NCBI RefSeq assembly: GCF_900187425.1
Contig: NZ_FYDJ01000022.1
Span: forward strand, 24,785 to 88,784
Direction of reading: 5' to 3'
Length of the DNA stretch: 64,000 nt
Source: Pseudomonas sp. Irchel s3h14
GTDB lineage: Bacteria > Pseudomonadota > Gammaproteobacteria > Pseudomonadales > Pseudomonadaceae
The position numbers and the translations under genes were made by a program. Shown here in pieces: positions 1-8,892 of this stretch; positions within the stretch are counted from its first letter, which is position 1, and every line of letters begins with the position of its first letter. The notes below the pieces were generated by a model. That model was not told the origin of the DNA and made no database searches. It saw nothing but the letters and a program-made list of their open reading frames with translations.

Positions 1-3
1 AGC

Positions 4-1257
4 ATGAGCACGGGTTTATACGACTCCCGGGCGTGGTACATCGTGGTCCCGCTCGTCATGTTCATCCTCGCGCTGATGCTGGCGTACCAGATGCGCAGCA
101 CACTGACGGACAACGGACTGGGTGAGCCGATGTTTCTGTTTGAAGGCATCAGTGCCTGGCCCACCGTGGCACTGCGATTGCTGGCCGTGCTGATCTCCCT
201 CTCGGCGCTGGCATGGGGCTGGCGCAACCTGCGCATCAACCGGACCGAAATCGAAGCCGCGTACCATTTACACCTGCACATGCGCAAATACGAGATGACC
301 TTGTGGGGCCAGGTTCGACGCTTGATTCGCCGGGGCAAAGGCTGGACATTGCGTCGCTGGTGCAACGAACTGGGGCACTGCCTGCTGAAGATTTTCTTCC
401 CGCTACTGACCGCCAGCGAAGAATGGTCAAAGTCCTGCACACCGGCACAGGCCGCTTGCACGGATGGGCGCAAGATGATCTTCATTGCACGCTTCTGGGG
501 TGAGCACTGCGTCTGCGGCTCCTTCGGCGCCCGAATGCTGCGGGCCATGCTCGCCACGTGGGTTTACGTCGTGGTCACCAGCGTGTTGTTTGTCATCTGG
601 CCCATGGAAGGCATGCCCGTTCGCGGCGCATCGATGTGGTGGAAGATGAGTTGGCTGATCCCCTCCCTGACGTTCCAGGTACTGGTGTTCTGGGTGGTGG
701 ATGCCAACTTGCTGCTGACGCGATTCATCCGCCATCTCAGCGAACATCATGCGATCTGGCCTGGCACCTTGCAGATGGAGCACAAGAAAACCTTTGGCAT
801 GCTCCGGCACCCGTGCATCGACGAGTGGGTGGATTTGCAGCTGATCGCCAAGCGCACCTCGGCGGTTAACCGTCTGATCTATGCGCCGACCGTGGTCTTG
901 TTGATCCTGTTGGCGTCGCGCAGCAGTCTGTTCGATAACTGGCCGACACCGCCCGGCCTGATCATTTCCTACCTGCTGACAGCGTTGGTACTGCTGGTTT
1001 CCGCGCTATCACTGCGGCGCGCAGCGGAAAAGGCCCGCACCGTTGCCTTGCAACGACTCGACGCCTATCTGCTGCAAACACCCGAAACGACGCCTTGCTA
1101 CACCAAGTTCAAGATGATCCGCGAGCGGGCCGCGACGTTCAATACCGGGTCGTTCTCACGCTACGCGGAAGACCCGCTGATCAGGGCGCTGCTGCTGTCG
1201 CTGACCGGTATCGGCGGCTCGGCCATTGTCGATGCGCTGAACTATGCGAAGTTCTAG
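4..1257 (+). CDS. multi-pass membrane protein of unknown function
   Basis: A 417-residue protein with hydrophobic segments near residues 12-28, 55-72, 180-200, 215-240, 290-305 and 318-335, separated by basic cytoplasmic stretches such as RRLIRRGK. I do not recognise the family. The reading frame is still open at the first base of the window, so the true start may lie upstream and the ATG at base 4 is only the first one visible. Its stop codon overlaps the stop of the convergent ybdD gene by three bases, so the two transcripts must end into each other. Confidence 0.6.
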   Translation: MSTGLYDSRAWYIVVPLVMFILALMLAYQMRSTLTDNGLGEPMFLFEGISAWPTVALRLLAVLISLSALAWGWRNLRINRTEIEAAYHLHLHMRKYEMTLWGQVRRLIRRGKGWTLRRWCNELGHCLLKIFFPLLTASEEWSKSCTPAQAACTDGRKMIFIARFWGEHCVCGSFGARMLRAMLATWVYVVVTSVLFVIWPMEGMPVRGASMWWKMSWLIPSLTFQVLVFWVVDANLLLTRFIRHLSEHHAIWPGTLQMEHKKTFGMLRHPCIDEWVDLQLIAKRTSAVNRLIYAPTVVLLILLASRSSLFDNWPTPPGLIISYLLTALVLLVSALSLRRAAEKARTVALQRLDAYLLQTPETTPCYTKFKMIRERAATFNTGSFSRYAEDPLIRALLLSLTGIGGSAIVDALNYAKF

Positions 1258-1454
1258 CAGCAACGGGTATTGCATTTTCCACTGCCGAAACGGGCCTCCT
1301 GACGCTCACGGAAAAACGCCGAATAGCTCATGACCGGCTCGCCGGGATGATTGAGCGCCATTTGCGCAACGTAGTTGTCGTAATCGGGCACGCCGACCAT
1401 TAAACGCGCGCTCTGACTGAGGAACTTCGCGACATGCTGCAGTTTGCTGTACAT
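1254..1454 (-). CDS. YbdD/YjiX family small protein
   Basis: This 66-residue protein has the conserved core of the YbdD family: LMVGVPDYDNYV, then NHPGEPVMSY, then FFRERQEARFG, ending in a cysteine pair. YbdD is normally the small partner encoded directly downstream of the pyruvate/peptide carriers CstA or BtsT and needed for their activity. No carrier gene is next to it here; its neighbours are a convergent membrane protein and a GFA enzyme. The ATG at 1454 was chosen because a purine-rich AGAGAGA precedes it; a longer frame to 1502 lacks a ribosome site. Confidence 0.85.
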   Translation of the reverse strand: MYSKLQHVAKFLSQSARLMVGVPDYDNYVAQMALNHPGEPVMSYSAFFRERQEARFGSGKCNTRCC

Positions 1455-1609
1455 GGCAATTCTCTCTCTATGTGTGTGTGGGGCTGGCCCATGAAAGCGC
1501 ACCGATGTATCTGCAATGTGTCAGCACCGGGGCGCTTTGTATCTTCAAGTATCCAACGCCGGGATGCTCAGTACAGGCTTGTTCTCACGCTGCGCTGAAA
1601 GCACAAGGG

Positions 1610-2005
1610 TCAATACTCGGCGACCTGTGGCAACCCATCGGTGATCTCAAACCACGGCGCCTTGCTCGCCACAAACACATGACGCGTTGCGGCCACGCCG
1701 GGATCGCTGTCCAGCGTACCCAATGGAAAACCCAGCACCTGCGGATTGGCATCGAATGTGGTGTAGAGACTCGATCCGCAAACCGAGCAAAAGCCTTTTC
1801 TTTCGCCGGGTGACGACTCATAAAACGTGATCAGTTGCGCCCCGCTCAGCGTGACCCAATCCTTCGCCATGACTTTTGCCCGCGTGCGAAATGCCGAGGC
1901 GTGGAGTTTGCGGCACATCGAGCAATGGCAGTTGAGGACATCAGTCAGTTCACCGTGGATCTGGTAGGTGATTTGACCGCAGAGGCAGCTTCCGTGGTGT
2001 GTCAT
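1610..2005 (-). CDS. GFA family glutathione-dependent formaldehyde-activating enzyme-like protein
   Basis: A 131-residue single-domain protein of the GFA fold. Zinc-binding cysteines are visible as CLCG near residue 7, CHCSMC near residue 26 and CSVCGSSL near residue 79. True Gfa couples formaldehyde to glutathione, but most short homologues have no tested substrate, so only the fold and metal site are secure. GGAGAAACCCA lies directly before the ATG. It stands alone on the minus strand, and 2006-2216 upstream has no gene that I trust. Confidence 0.8.
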   Translation of the reverse strand: MTHHGSCLCGQITYQIHGELTDVLNCHCSMCRKLHASAFRTRAKVMAKDWVTLSGAQLITFYESSPGERKGFCSVCGSSLYTTFDANPQVLGFPLGTLDSDPGVAATRHVFVASKAPWFEITDGLPQVAEY

Positions 2006-2216
2006 TGGGTTTCTCCCTGGGTGTGTCGGATGGGGGCTTCAGCCTGGGAGGAATTGTGCAGAAGGTTTGAGTTTGAAGCGCACGGGCTCAGGAGACATTA
2101 AGCGGTAGGTTTCAGCCAATGTTGAGCCATCAAGGGACACAGCCATCGTCAATGAGTAGCTATGCTTGATGTGTTGCCAGCCCCTGGTAGCCACATCGTG
2201 AAAGGAGGCGTTTGAG

Positions 2217-2702
2217 ATGCAACTCATCACGTTGAAAATCGACAAGCCGGAAGCAACGAACTTCATTTTGGGTCAGACCCACTTCATCAAGTCCGTCGAG
2301 GACATCCACGAAGCGTTGGTCAATGCCGTGCCAGGTATCCGCTTTGGCGTGGCCTTTTGCGAAGCCTCCGGTAAATGCCTGGTGCGTTGGTCTGGCACCG
2401 ACACCGCCATGATCGAACTGGCCCAGAAGAATGCGCAAGCCATCGCCGCAGGCCATAGCTTCATCATTTTCCTCGACGATGGCTTCTATCCCGTAAACGT
2501 GTTGAACGCCGTCAAAATGGTCCCGGAGGTGTGCCGCATTTTTTGTGCAACGGCCAATCCGACTGAGGTGATTCTCGCCGAGACGGACCAAGGGCGAGCG
2601 ATTCTGGGCGTCGTGGATGGCTACTGTGCCCGTGGCATTGAAGGTGAAGAGGACATCCTGTGGCGCAAGAACCTGTTGCGGCAGATCGGCTACAAACTTT
2701 GA
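2217..2702 (+). CDS. adenosine-specific kinase family protein (PF04008)
   Basis: The 161 residues match the family along their whole length: LITLKIDKPEATNFILGQTH at the N-terminus, then SGTDTAMIELA, HSFIIFLDDGFYPVNVLNA and CRIFCATANPTEVILAET. Archaeal and thermophile members were described structurally as adenosine-binding proteins; a physiological role in pseudomonads is not established. AAAGGAGG about ten bases before the ATG fixes the start. A hairpin follows the gene and separates it from the convergent dctA. Confidence 0.8.
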   Translation: MQLITLKIDKPEATNFILGQTHFIKSVEDIHEALVNAVPGIRFGVAFCEASGKCLVRWSGTDTAMIELAQKNAQAIAAGHSFIIFLDDGFYPVNVLNAVKMVPEVCRIFCATANPTEVILAETDQGRAILGVVDGYCARGIEGEEDILWRKNLLRQIGYKL

Positions 2703-2721
2703 GCACCTTCCGTTATAACCG

Positions 2722-2749
2722 GGCGCTGAACATCACACCGTTCAGCGCC
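2722..2749. terminator. hairpin between convergent genes
   Basis: A perfect 10-bp stem (GGCGCTGAAC / GTTCAGCGCC) with an 8-base loop lies between the stops of the adenosine-kinase-family gene and dctA. There is no strong T tract, so it may be a weak or bidirectional transcription barrier. Confidence 0.5.
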
Positions 2750-2756
2750 TCACACC

Positions 2757-4106
2757 TTACGCCTGAGAGGCTTTTTGGCGGGCTGGCAGCACGGAACCCA
2801 GCGCTGAATGAGCAGAGATAACCTCCGCTTGAGCCGTCGCGGGCGCCTCCCCTTCGACCTCACCATTCAACGCCTTGTGCATTTTCACGGTGTCCAGCGC
2901 CCCGACCCATTTGGCAATGGCCATTGTCCCGACGCCATTGCCGATGGTGTTGGTGATCGCACGCGCTTCCGACATGAACCGGTCGACGCCCAACAGCAGC
3001 ACCATGCCCGCCACCGGAATGGTGCCAAGGGACGATAACGTCGCGGCCAGAATGATGAATCCCGAACCGGTGACACCGGCAGAGCCCTTGGAGGTAAACA
3101 TCAGCACGGCCAGGACGATCAACTGATCCGTCAGGGTCAGCGGTGTGTTCGTGGCCTGCGCGATGAAGATCGCGGCGATGGTGTAGTAGATCGCCTGCCC
3201 GTCCGGGTTGAAGGTCAGGCCCGAGGGAATGATCATGCCGGCGACAGGTTTGGAAACACCGGCCTTTTCCATCTTGGAAATCATCTGCGGCAGCACCGAC
3301 TCCGAAGAGCTGGTGCCGAGGACTGTGAACAGTTCTTCCTTGATGAATTTCAGAAACTTCCACAGGCTGAATCCGCTGTAGCGGCAGATCGGGCCCAGCA
3401 CAAAAATCACGAACACAGCACAGGTCAGGTAGACACAGGCCATCAGCTTGCCGAGTGAGAACAGCGAGCCAAAGCCGTATTTGCCGATGGTGAAGGCAAT
3501 CGCCCCGAAGGCGCCGATGGGTGCCAGGCGCATCACCATGTTGACGATGCGAAACATGCCCTGCATCAGGCTGTCCAGCGTGTCGACGAAGACCTTGGCA
3601 CGAGGTCCGACATGCGCGAGTGCAATGCCCAGCAGAATGGAGAACAGCAATATTTGCAGCACGTTGCCCTTGGCGAAGGCATCCACGATGGTGTCGGGGA
3701 TGATGTTCATCACAAAGTCCATGAACGACGCATGCTTCACGGCGCTGGTGTAGGTGGCCAGGCTGGACGTATCCAGCGTGGCGACATCGATGTTCATGCC
3801 GGCGCCGGGTTTGAACACGTCGACCACCACCAGGCCGACGACCAGCGCCAGGGTGGACACCACTTCGAAATAGATCAGCGCACGAAAGCCGACGCGACCC
3901 AGTTCTTTCATGTTCTCCATGCGTGCAATGCCCGTGACCACCGTCAGGAAGATCACCGGGGCGAGGAGCATTTTGATCAGTTTGATGAACGCGTCGCCCA
4001 AGGGTTTGAGCGCTGTTCCGGTTTCGGGCACGAACACCCCGACGATAGCGCCGAGGATCACCGCGATGAGTACTTGTACGTAGAGTTTGCCGAATATTCT
4101 TTTCAT
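2757..4106 (-). CDS. dctA: C4-dicarboxylate:cation symporter DctA
   Basis: A 449-residue member of the DAACS family. It imports succinate, fumarate, malate or related dicarboxylates with protons or sodium across the inner membrane. Family marks include IKLIKMLLAPVIFLTVVTGI near residue 42, LGTSSSESVLPQM (the serine-rich re-entrant loop) and LTFNPDGQAIYYTIAAIFIA. Length is normal for DctA. It lies downstream of, and on the same strand as, the tartrate/malate dehydrogenase, so it is probably the uptake step for that enzyme's substrate. It could be a paralogue rather than the main succinate carrier of the genome. Confidence 0.9.
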   Translation of the reverse strand: MKRIFGKLYVQVLIAVILGAIVGVFVPETGTALKPLGDAFIKLIKMLLAPVIFLTVVTGIARMENMKELGRVGFRALIYFEVVSTLALVVGLVVVDVFKPGAGMNIDVATLDTSSLATYTSAVKHASFMDFVMNIIPDTIVDAFAKGNVLQILLFSILLGIALAHVGPRAKVFVDTLDSLMQGMFRIVNMVMRLAPIGAFGAIAFTIGKYGFGSLFSLGKLMACVYLTCAVFVIFVLGPICRYSGFSLWKFLKFIKEELFTVLGTSSSESVLPQMISKMEKAGVSKPVAGMIIPSGLTFNPDGQAIYYTIAAIFIAQATNTPLTLTDQLIVLAVLMFTSKGSAGVTGSGFIILAATLSSLGTIPVAGMVLLLGVDRFMSEARAITNTIGNGVGTMAIAKWVGALDTVKMHKALNGEVEGEAPATAQAEVISAHSALGSVLPARQKASQA

Positions 4107-4142
4107 GACGGGGCCCTGATTTTTTATTGTTGTCAGGAAATG

Positions 4143-4174
4143 CCAAGGGCTCTGATCGGTGATCAGCCCCTTGG
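4143..4174 (-). terminator. hairpin between the dehydrogenase and dctA
   Basis: A near-perfect inverted repeat (CCAAGGG-CTCTGATC / GATCAGCCCCTTGG, three-base loop) occupies the 87-base gap. No clear T tract follows on the minus strand, so it may attenuate read-through or stabilise the upstream message rather than stop transcription fully. Confidence 0.4.
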
Positions 4175-4193
4175 CGTTGTGCCGCAGCTTGAA

Positions 4194-5252
4194 TCAGCGT
4201 TTGATCAACTCGATGACCGCATCCGTGATCTGACGGGTGGTGGCCGTGCCGCCCAGATCCGGGGTATGCAGACCGCTCTCGGTCACCGCCTCGATGGCCG
4301 ACATCAGGTGCTTCGCCGCGGCCGCTTCGCCCAGGTGTTCCAGCATCATCGCTGCCGTCCAGAACGTCGCGATCGGGTTGGCGACACCTTTGCCGGTGAT
4401 GTCGAAGGCCGAGCCGTGGATCGGTTCGAACATCGAGGGGAATTTGCGCGAGGGGTTCAGGTTGGCGGTCGGCGCGATGCCCAGGCTGCCGGACAGCGCG
4501 GCGGCGAGATCGGACAGGATGTCGGCGTGCAGGTTGGTGGCGACGATCACGTCCAGCGTCGACGGTTTGAGCACCATGCGCGTGGTCACCGCGTCGACCA
4601 GTTCCTTGTCGATCCTGACGTCCGGAAAGTCCTTGGCGACTTCATAGAAGATCTCGTCCCACAGCACCATGCCATGGCGCTGGGCGTTGGATTTGGTGAC
4701 CATGGTCAGGTGCTTGCGAGGACGGCTTTGCGCCAGTTCAAAGGCGAAACGGTGAATGCGCTCGACCCCGGCACGGGTGAACACCGACACTTCGGTGGCG
4801 ACTTCTTCGGGCAGGCCCCGGTGGACACGACCGCCGTTGCCGGAGTACTCGCCCTCGGAGTTTTCACGCACCACGACCCAGTCGATCTGATCGCCATTGA
4901 GCAGCGGGCTTTTCACCCCTGGCAGTACGCGAGCCGGGCGCACGTTGGCGTATTGGTCGAAGCCCTGGCAGATCGGCAGACGCAGGCCCCATAGAGAAAT
5001 GTGATCCGGTACGTTGAGCGCACCGACAGCGCCGAAGAAAATGGCGTCGAAGGTTTTCAGCTCTTCCAGGCCACCTTCCGGGATGTAGTAGCCGTTTTTC
5101 AGGTAGTTGTCCGAGTTCCAGTCGAAGTGTTTGAAATCCAGTTCGAAGCCGGATTTCGTCGACAAGGCTTGCAGCACCTCAACGCCCGCGGCGATCACTT
5201 CTACACCGATACCATCACCTGGAACTGCAGCAATTTTGTATGCGCTCATCAT
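4194..5252 (-). CDS. tartrate dehydrogenase / D-malate dehydrogenase (decarboxylating)
   Basis: About 352 residues of the isocitrate/isopropylmalate dehydrogenase superfamily, in the TtuC/DmlA branch. Motifs seen: KIAAVPGDGIGVEVIAAG at the N-terminus, RENSEGEYSGNGGR for substrate and metal binding, and FEPIHGSAFDITGKGVANP near the C-terminus. These enzymes oxidise and decarboxylate D-malate or L-tartrate with NAD and a divalent metal in the cytosol. Two ATG codons in tandem (5252 and 5249) follow GGAGTTG, so either may start the protein. The adjacent divergent LysR gene and downstream dctA repeat the E. coli dmlA/dmlR logic. The symbol is left blank because tartrate and malate cannot be told apart by eye. 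Confidence 0.85.
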   Translation of the reverse strand: MMSAYKIAAVPGDGIGVEVIAAGVEVLQALSTKSGFELDFKHFDWNSDNYLKNGYYIPEGGLEELKTFDAIFFGAVGALNVPDHISLWGLRLPICQGFDQYANVRPARVLPGVKSPLLNGDQIDWVVVRENSEGEYSGNGGRVHRGLPEEVATEVSVFTRAGVERIHRFAFELAQSRPRKHLTMVTKSNAQRHGMVLWDEIFYEVAKDFPDVRIDKELVDAVTTRMVLKPSTLDVIVATNLHADILSDLAAALSGSLGIAPTANLNPSRKFPSMFEPIHGSAFDITGKGVANPIATFWTAAMMLEHLGEAAAAKHLMSAIEAVTESGLHTPDLGGTATTRQITDAVIELIKR

Positions 5253-5323
5253 CAACTCCACTCTCGTCACGTTCTTGTTGTGCCTGTCGAACGGGGGTGT
5301 TCAATCAGGGTGTGAGCGGAGTA

Positions 5324-5368
5324 TATGTAGTGAACAAATGAGCGTGAGTTACTCCAAATAACTACATA
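5324..5368. promoter_or_regulatory. candidate LysR-type operator between dehydrogenase and dmlR-like gene
   Basis: The divergent region holds nested dyads: an outer pair TATGTAGT (5324-5331) / ACTACATA (5361-5368) and an inner pair AGTTA (5347-5351) / TAACT (5359-5363). The inner spacing fits a LysR T-N11-A site. The position between the regulator and its presumed target supports an operator, but no experiment is implied. Confidence 0.4.
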
Positions 5369-5386
5369 GATGAATTTGAGTTACCA

Positions 5387-6343
5387 ATGAGCCAAACCCT
5401 GGATTTGTCTTTTTTCTACCTGCTGGCCAACAAAGGCAGCCTGGCGGCGACGGCTCGCGAGCTGGGCGTCACACCGCCGGCGGTGAGCAAACGCCTGACC
5501 GCGCTGGAAGCACGACTGGGCATACGCCTGGTCAACCGCACCACGCGCTCGATGAGCCTGACCTCGGAAGGTGAACTGTATTTTTCCCACGCCGCACGCA
5601 TCCTGACGCAGATCGACGAGGTCGAGCAGCTGATCAGCAGCAGTCGGGCGACGCCTAAAGGCCTGATTCGCGTCAACGCTTCGCTGGGATTCGGTCGGCG
5701 CTATATCGGCCCGGCCCTGGGCGCGTTCTTCGCGCAGTACCCAGAGGTGGAAATACAGCTGGAAATCAGCGACCACCCGCTCGACCTGACGACTCACGGG
5801 TTTGACCTGGGTATTCGTTTTGGCACGCTGCCGGACGCCGCCTTCCATGCCCGAAAAATCGCCTCCAATCGCCGTCTGTTATGCGCCTCGCCGCTGTACC
5901 TGGAAAAGCATGGCGTGCCCCAACGCCTGGCGGATTTACAGCAACACAACTGCATCTTCCTGCGGCAAAACGAAACGCCCTACGGCGTGTGGAGTTTCAC
6001 CAATGGCGGGCGCACGCAAAACATCAAGGTGCGCGGCGCGTTAGGCTGCAACGACGGTGAAGTGGCCCTGAACTGGGCGCTGGAAGGTTATGGCATTCTG
6101 CTGCGGGCTGAATGGGACATCGCCCGTTACGTGCGCAGTGGCCGCCTGCGCCTGGTGCTGGAGGATCAGACTCCCACCCGCGCTGATGTCTACGCGGTTT
6201 ACCCGCAACAGTTGCACCTGTCGGCGCGGGTACGCAGCCTGATCGATTTTTTGGTCGAGCGCTTCAAGCACATCGATCACCTGGAGGAACCGGAATCTAC
6301 GCGGGAAAACAAACGCCCGACAATGCCGGACGCCTGTTCTTAA
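5387..6343 (+). CDS. LysR-family regulator, DmlR-like
   Basis: A 318-residue LysR protein. The N-terminal winged helix-turn-helix runs from about residue 5 to 65 (SLAATARELGVTPPAVSKRL), followed by an effector-binding domain from about residue 92. The family includes DmlR, which activates D-malate dehydrogenase in E. coli. It is divergent from the dehydrogenase, with a dyad-rich intergenic region between them, so it most likely senses tartrate or D-malate and controls that gene and dctA. Its stop is only nine bases from the convergent TonB receptor stop. Confidence 0.85.
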   Translation: MSQTLDLSFFYLLANKGSLAATARELGVTPPAVSKRLTALEARLGIRLVNRTTRSMSLTSEGELYFSHAARILTQIDEVEQLISSSRATPKGLIRVNASLGFGRRYIGPALGAFFAQYPEVEIQLEISDHPLDLTTHGFDLGIRFGTLPDAAFHARKIASNRRLLCASPLYLEKHGVPQRLADLQQHNCIFLRQNETPYGVWSFTNGGRTQNIKVRGALGCNDGEVALNWALEGYGILLRAEWDIARYVRSGRLRLVLEDQTPTRADVYAVYPQQLHLSARVRSLIDFLVERFKHIDHLEEPESTRENKRPTMPDACS

Positions 6344-6352
6344 GGTCTGTAC

Positions 6353-8476
6353 TCAGAAACGATAGTTGGTGCTCAGTTCCAGCGTCCGAGGGGCGCCGGG
6401 CGTGATCAGATCCACCGAACCATGCGCCGAAGCATAATAGTCCTTGTCGAAGACATTGCGCAGACGCAGGGCCATGTCCCATTTCGGCTGGTTGTACAGC
6501 AGTGCGGCGTCCACTGTTGTGTAAGCCGGCATGACCACATTGTTATCCAGCGCGGTATAGCGATCATCGACATAGTTGGCCCCCATGCCCACACGCCAGG
6601 TTTGCGTCAGCGAACGCACCAACCACAGGTTGGCGCTGTGGCGCGGCGTCAAGGTGGGTACCTGGCCTTCGTTGGCGACACCGTTGGTACGGCTGTTGGA
6701 CTTGGTGATCTCGGCATCCAGATAGGCGTAACCGGCATAGACCTGCCATTTGTCACTCAACCGCCCGCTGGCGGTCAGCTCAAGGCCATCGGTGCGCTGC
6801 TCACCCGCAAGCACCAGTTTGGTTGGATTCGCCGGATCGCTGGTTTTCATATTGGTGCGTTCCAGGCGGAACAGCGCCGCCGTCAACGCCAGGCGATTGT
6901 CGAGCAGGTCCCACTTGCCGCCGATCTCGAAGTTGGTGGTCTCCTCTGGCTCCAGGTCCTGGTTAGTCGTACTCAGGGCGAACATCTCGGCGGAGGGTTG
7001 GTAGGAACGGCTCACCGACACGTAATAGGACTGCACTTGATCAGGCTGGTAAACCAGGCCGACTCGCGGGCTCCAGGTAGTATCGGTGCGGGACAGATTG
7101 CTGTGCGTCAAGTCATCGGCGTATTCCTGGTCGAACACGTCATAACGCACACCCAGCAAAGCCTTCCACTGCGGCGCCAGTTCGATCAGGTCCTGTATGT
7201 AGAAGCCGGCGGTGTCCTGGGTATTGGTACCCTTGGCGGTTTGCCGGTTGGCCTGGAATGGCACGTCGACCAAGGCATCGCGGTACACCGGCACCCTTGC
7301 CACATTGGATTGGCTGAATACGGACTGGTCCTTCACCTGGCGCCCCAGTTCCACACCATAGAGCAGGTTATGGTTCATCCCGGCGAGTACGGCGCGCTGC
7401 TTGAGTTCGGTCTGGTTGAACCACCCGTCCTCCTTACGTTGCACGTTGCCGCGGTTGAGTTTTACCAGCAGTTCACCATTGGGAGCAGTGACGAAACGTG
7501 TCGGGCTGGAGTCAGCGAGGGTATTGTTGCGATCCAGGTCGTAGTGGTAGTAACGACTGGTATTGCTCAGACTGAAATCGTCGTTGATCCGGTAGTTGAC
7601 ACCAGCCGTGAACGAGAACACTTCGCTGCGGGTGTAGTCATCATCCGGGTCGGCGGCACCGAAGCGCTTGTCGCGGTCCACATCGACCGGACGGGCGCCT
7701 CGTGCCGGGATGCCGAAGTCAATCAGGCGCTTGTCATACAGATAGGTAGCCCCCAGGTCCAGCTCCAGATCATCCGAGAGCTTGAAGTAGGCCGAAGGCG
7801 CGATGGCCTTGCGGTCGATGTAGCCGTCATCCCGGAAGGTGTCGCTGTTCTCCAGAGCACCGGTCACCCGGAATGCCTTGTCGTTTTGCTGCTGATCGGC
7901 CCAACCGGCATCGAACTGGGTGCGCTTTTTGCCCTCACTGTCCACGGTGACACCCACTTCCTGCTTGGGGGTGAAGTTGGGCTTTTTACTGATGCTATTG
8001 ATCAGGCCACCGGATGAACCGCGGCCATAGAGTACCGCGGCCGGCCCCTTGATCACTTCCACCCGCTCGACGTTGGACAGATCCCGGAAGTACAGCGCAT
8101 CGTCGCGAATGCCGTCGATGTACATGTCACCAATGGCACTGAAACCACGGATGGTGACCTGGTCGCGCTGACCGTCACCATTGGACAGGCCGATACCGGG
8201 GACATTCTTCAGCACGTCTTCCATCGACTGAGCCCCCTGATCCTTGATGACGCTCTGGGGAATCACGTTGACGGTTTGCGGGATATCACGTAGCGGCGCA
8301 TCGATTTTCAGTGCGCTCCTGCTCTCGATTGGCATGTAGCTCTGCTCGCTGTACTCACTGTTCACAGTGGTCGCAGGCAGGGTTAGAGCAGACGCCGTTT
8401 CTGCCTGTAAATCAGGTACAACCAGAACGCCCAGCAACGACAGAGAGGCTGGATAAATGCGCGATCGAGTCACCAT
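6353..8476 (-). CDS. TonB-dependent siderophore receptor
   Basis: About 707 residues. A signal sequence ends near DLQA, a plug domain follows with DAPLRDIPQTVNVIPQSVI and EVIKGPAAVLYGRGSSGGL, and a 22-strand barrel ends in the C-terminal aromatic LSTNYRF typical of outer-membrane export. The plug sequence resembles catecholate receptors of the Fiu type, but the ligand cannot be read from sequence. ATG at 8476 has AAGAAGG before it. No siderophore synthesis or inner-membrane uptake genes are nearby, so it probably takes up a foreign siderophore. A possible Fur site lies upstream. Confidence 0.9.
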   Translation of the reverse strand: MVTRSRIYPASLSLLGVLVVPDLQAETASALTLPATTVNSEYSEQSYMPIESRSALKIDAPLRDIPQTVNVIPQSVIKDQGAQSMEDVLKNVPGIGLSNGDGQRDQVTIRGFSAIGDMYIDGIRDDALYFRDLSNVERVEVIKGPAAVLYGRGSSGGLINSISKKPNFTPKQEVGVTVDSEGKKRTQFDAGWADQQQNDKAFRVTGALENSDTFRDDGYIDRKAIAPSAYFKLSDDLELDLGATYLYDKRLIDFGIPARGARPVDVDRDKRFGAADPDDDYTRSEVFSFTAGVNYRINDDFSLSNTSRYYHYDLDRNNTLADSSPTRFVTAPNGELLVKLNRGNVQRKEDGWFNQTELKQRAVLAGMNHNLLYGVELGRQVKDQSVFSQSNVARVPVYRDALVDVPFQANRQTAKGTNTQDTAGFYIQDLIELAPQWKALLGVRYDVFDQEYADDLTHSNLSRTDTTWSPRVGLVYQPDQVQSYYVSVSRSYQPSAEMFALSTTNQDLEPEETTNFEIGGKWDLLDNRLALTAALFRLERTNMKTSDPANPTKLVLAGEQRTDGLELTASGRLSDKWQVYAGYAYLDAEITKSNSRTNGVANEGQVPTLTPRHSANLWLVRSLTQTWRVGMGANYVDDRYTALDNNVVMPAYTTVDAALLYNQPKWDMALRLRNVFDKDYYASAHGSVDLITPGAPRTLELSTNYRF

Positions 8477-8892
8477 GGACACCTTCTTTATGAATTATCG
8501 CGCAGATGGTAACGATTATCTTTTGTAAGTAAATACAAATCATTCCGATACACATTATTGGCACTACCCGGAACGGATTGAACGACTGCAACGGGTCGTT
8601 TTCAGCCGGTCGCGACACGCCAGCGTTCTGAATTCGGCACACACGCCCGTGCGCTGGCCCGAGCCGCGCTCGAGGCGTCATCGCAGACTATTCTTGATCT
8701 GGGTAATTGTGTTCGCGTGAACATTTTTACCCGCTTGCGCAGCAGAAATCGGGAAGGAGTCTAATATTGAATTGCCATAGATCGGTCCATCCCCTATCTG
8801 CGTAATGAGGTGACGGATCATTGGCATGCAGGCGGCTTTGGAGCCAATACCGGACCGGTGATGGCTAAATAGATTTCAACTTGGAGGGAACC
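8477..8892. other. divergent intergenic region between TonB receptor and diguanylate cyclase
   Basis: This 416-base stretch must hold both promoters. The half near the receptor is AT-rich with a Fur-like sequence; the remainder shows no protein, RNA or repeat that I can support. Confidence 0.5.
8507..8521 (-). promoter_or_regulatory. possible Fur box
   Basis: On the minus strand the sequence AGATAATCGTTACCA partly matches the 7-1-7 Fur pattern TGATAAT-N-ATTATCA. It lies about 30 bases before the receptor start, in an AT-rich promoter region. Iron control is usual for such receptors. The match is imperfect on its right half. Confidence 0.4.

Noticed and set aside
2039..2194. Minus-strand frame of about 52 codons with protein-like ending (SPEPVRFKLKPSAQFLPG)
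   Set aside because: No start codon with a ribosome site and no recognised family; could be a remnant, but composition alone is not enough.
3612..4994. 460-codon plus-strand frame across dctA and the dehydrogenase
   Set aside because: It lies antisense to two clearly recognised genes and spans their gap; a codon-bias shadow.
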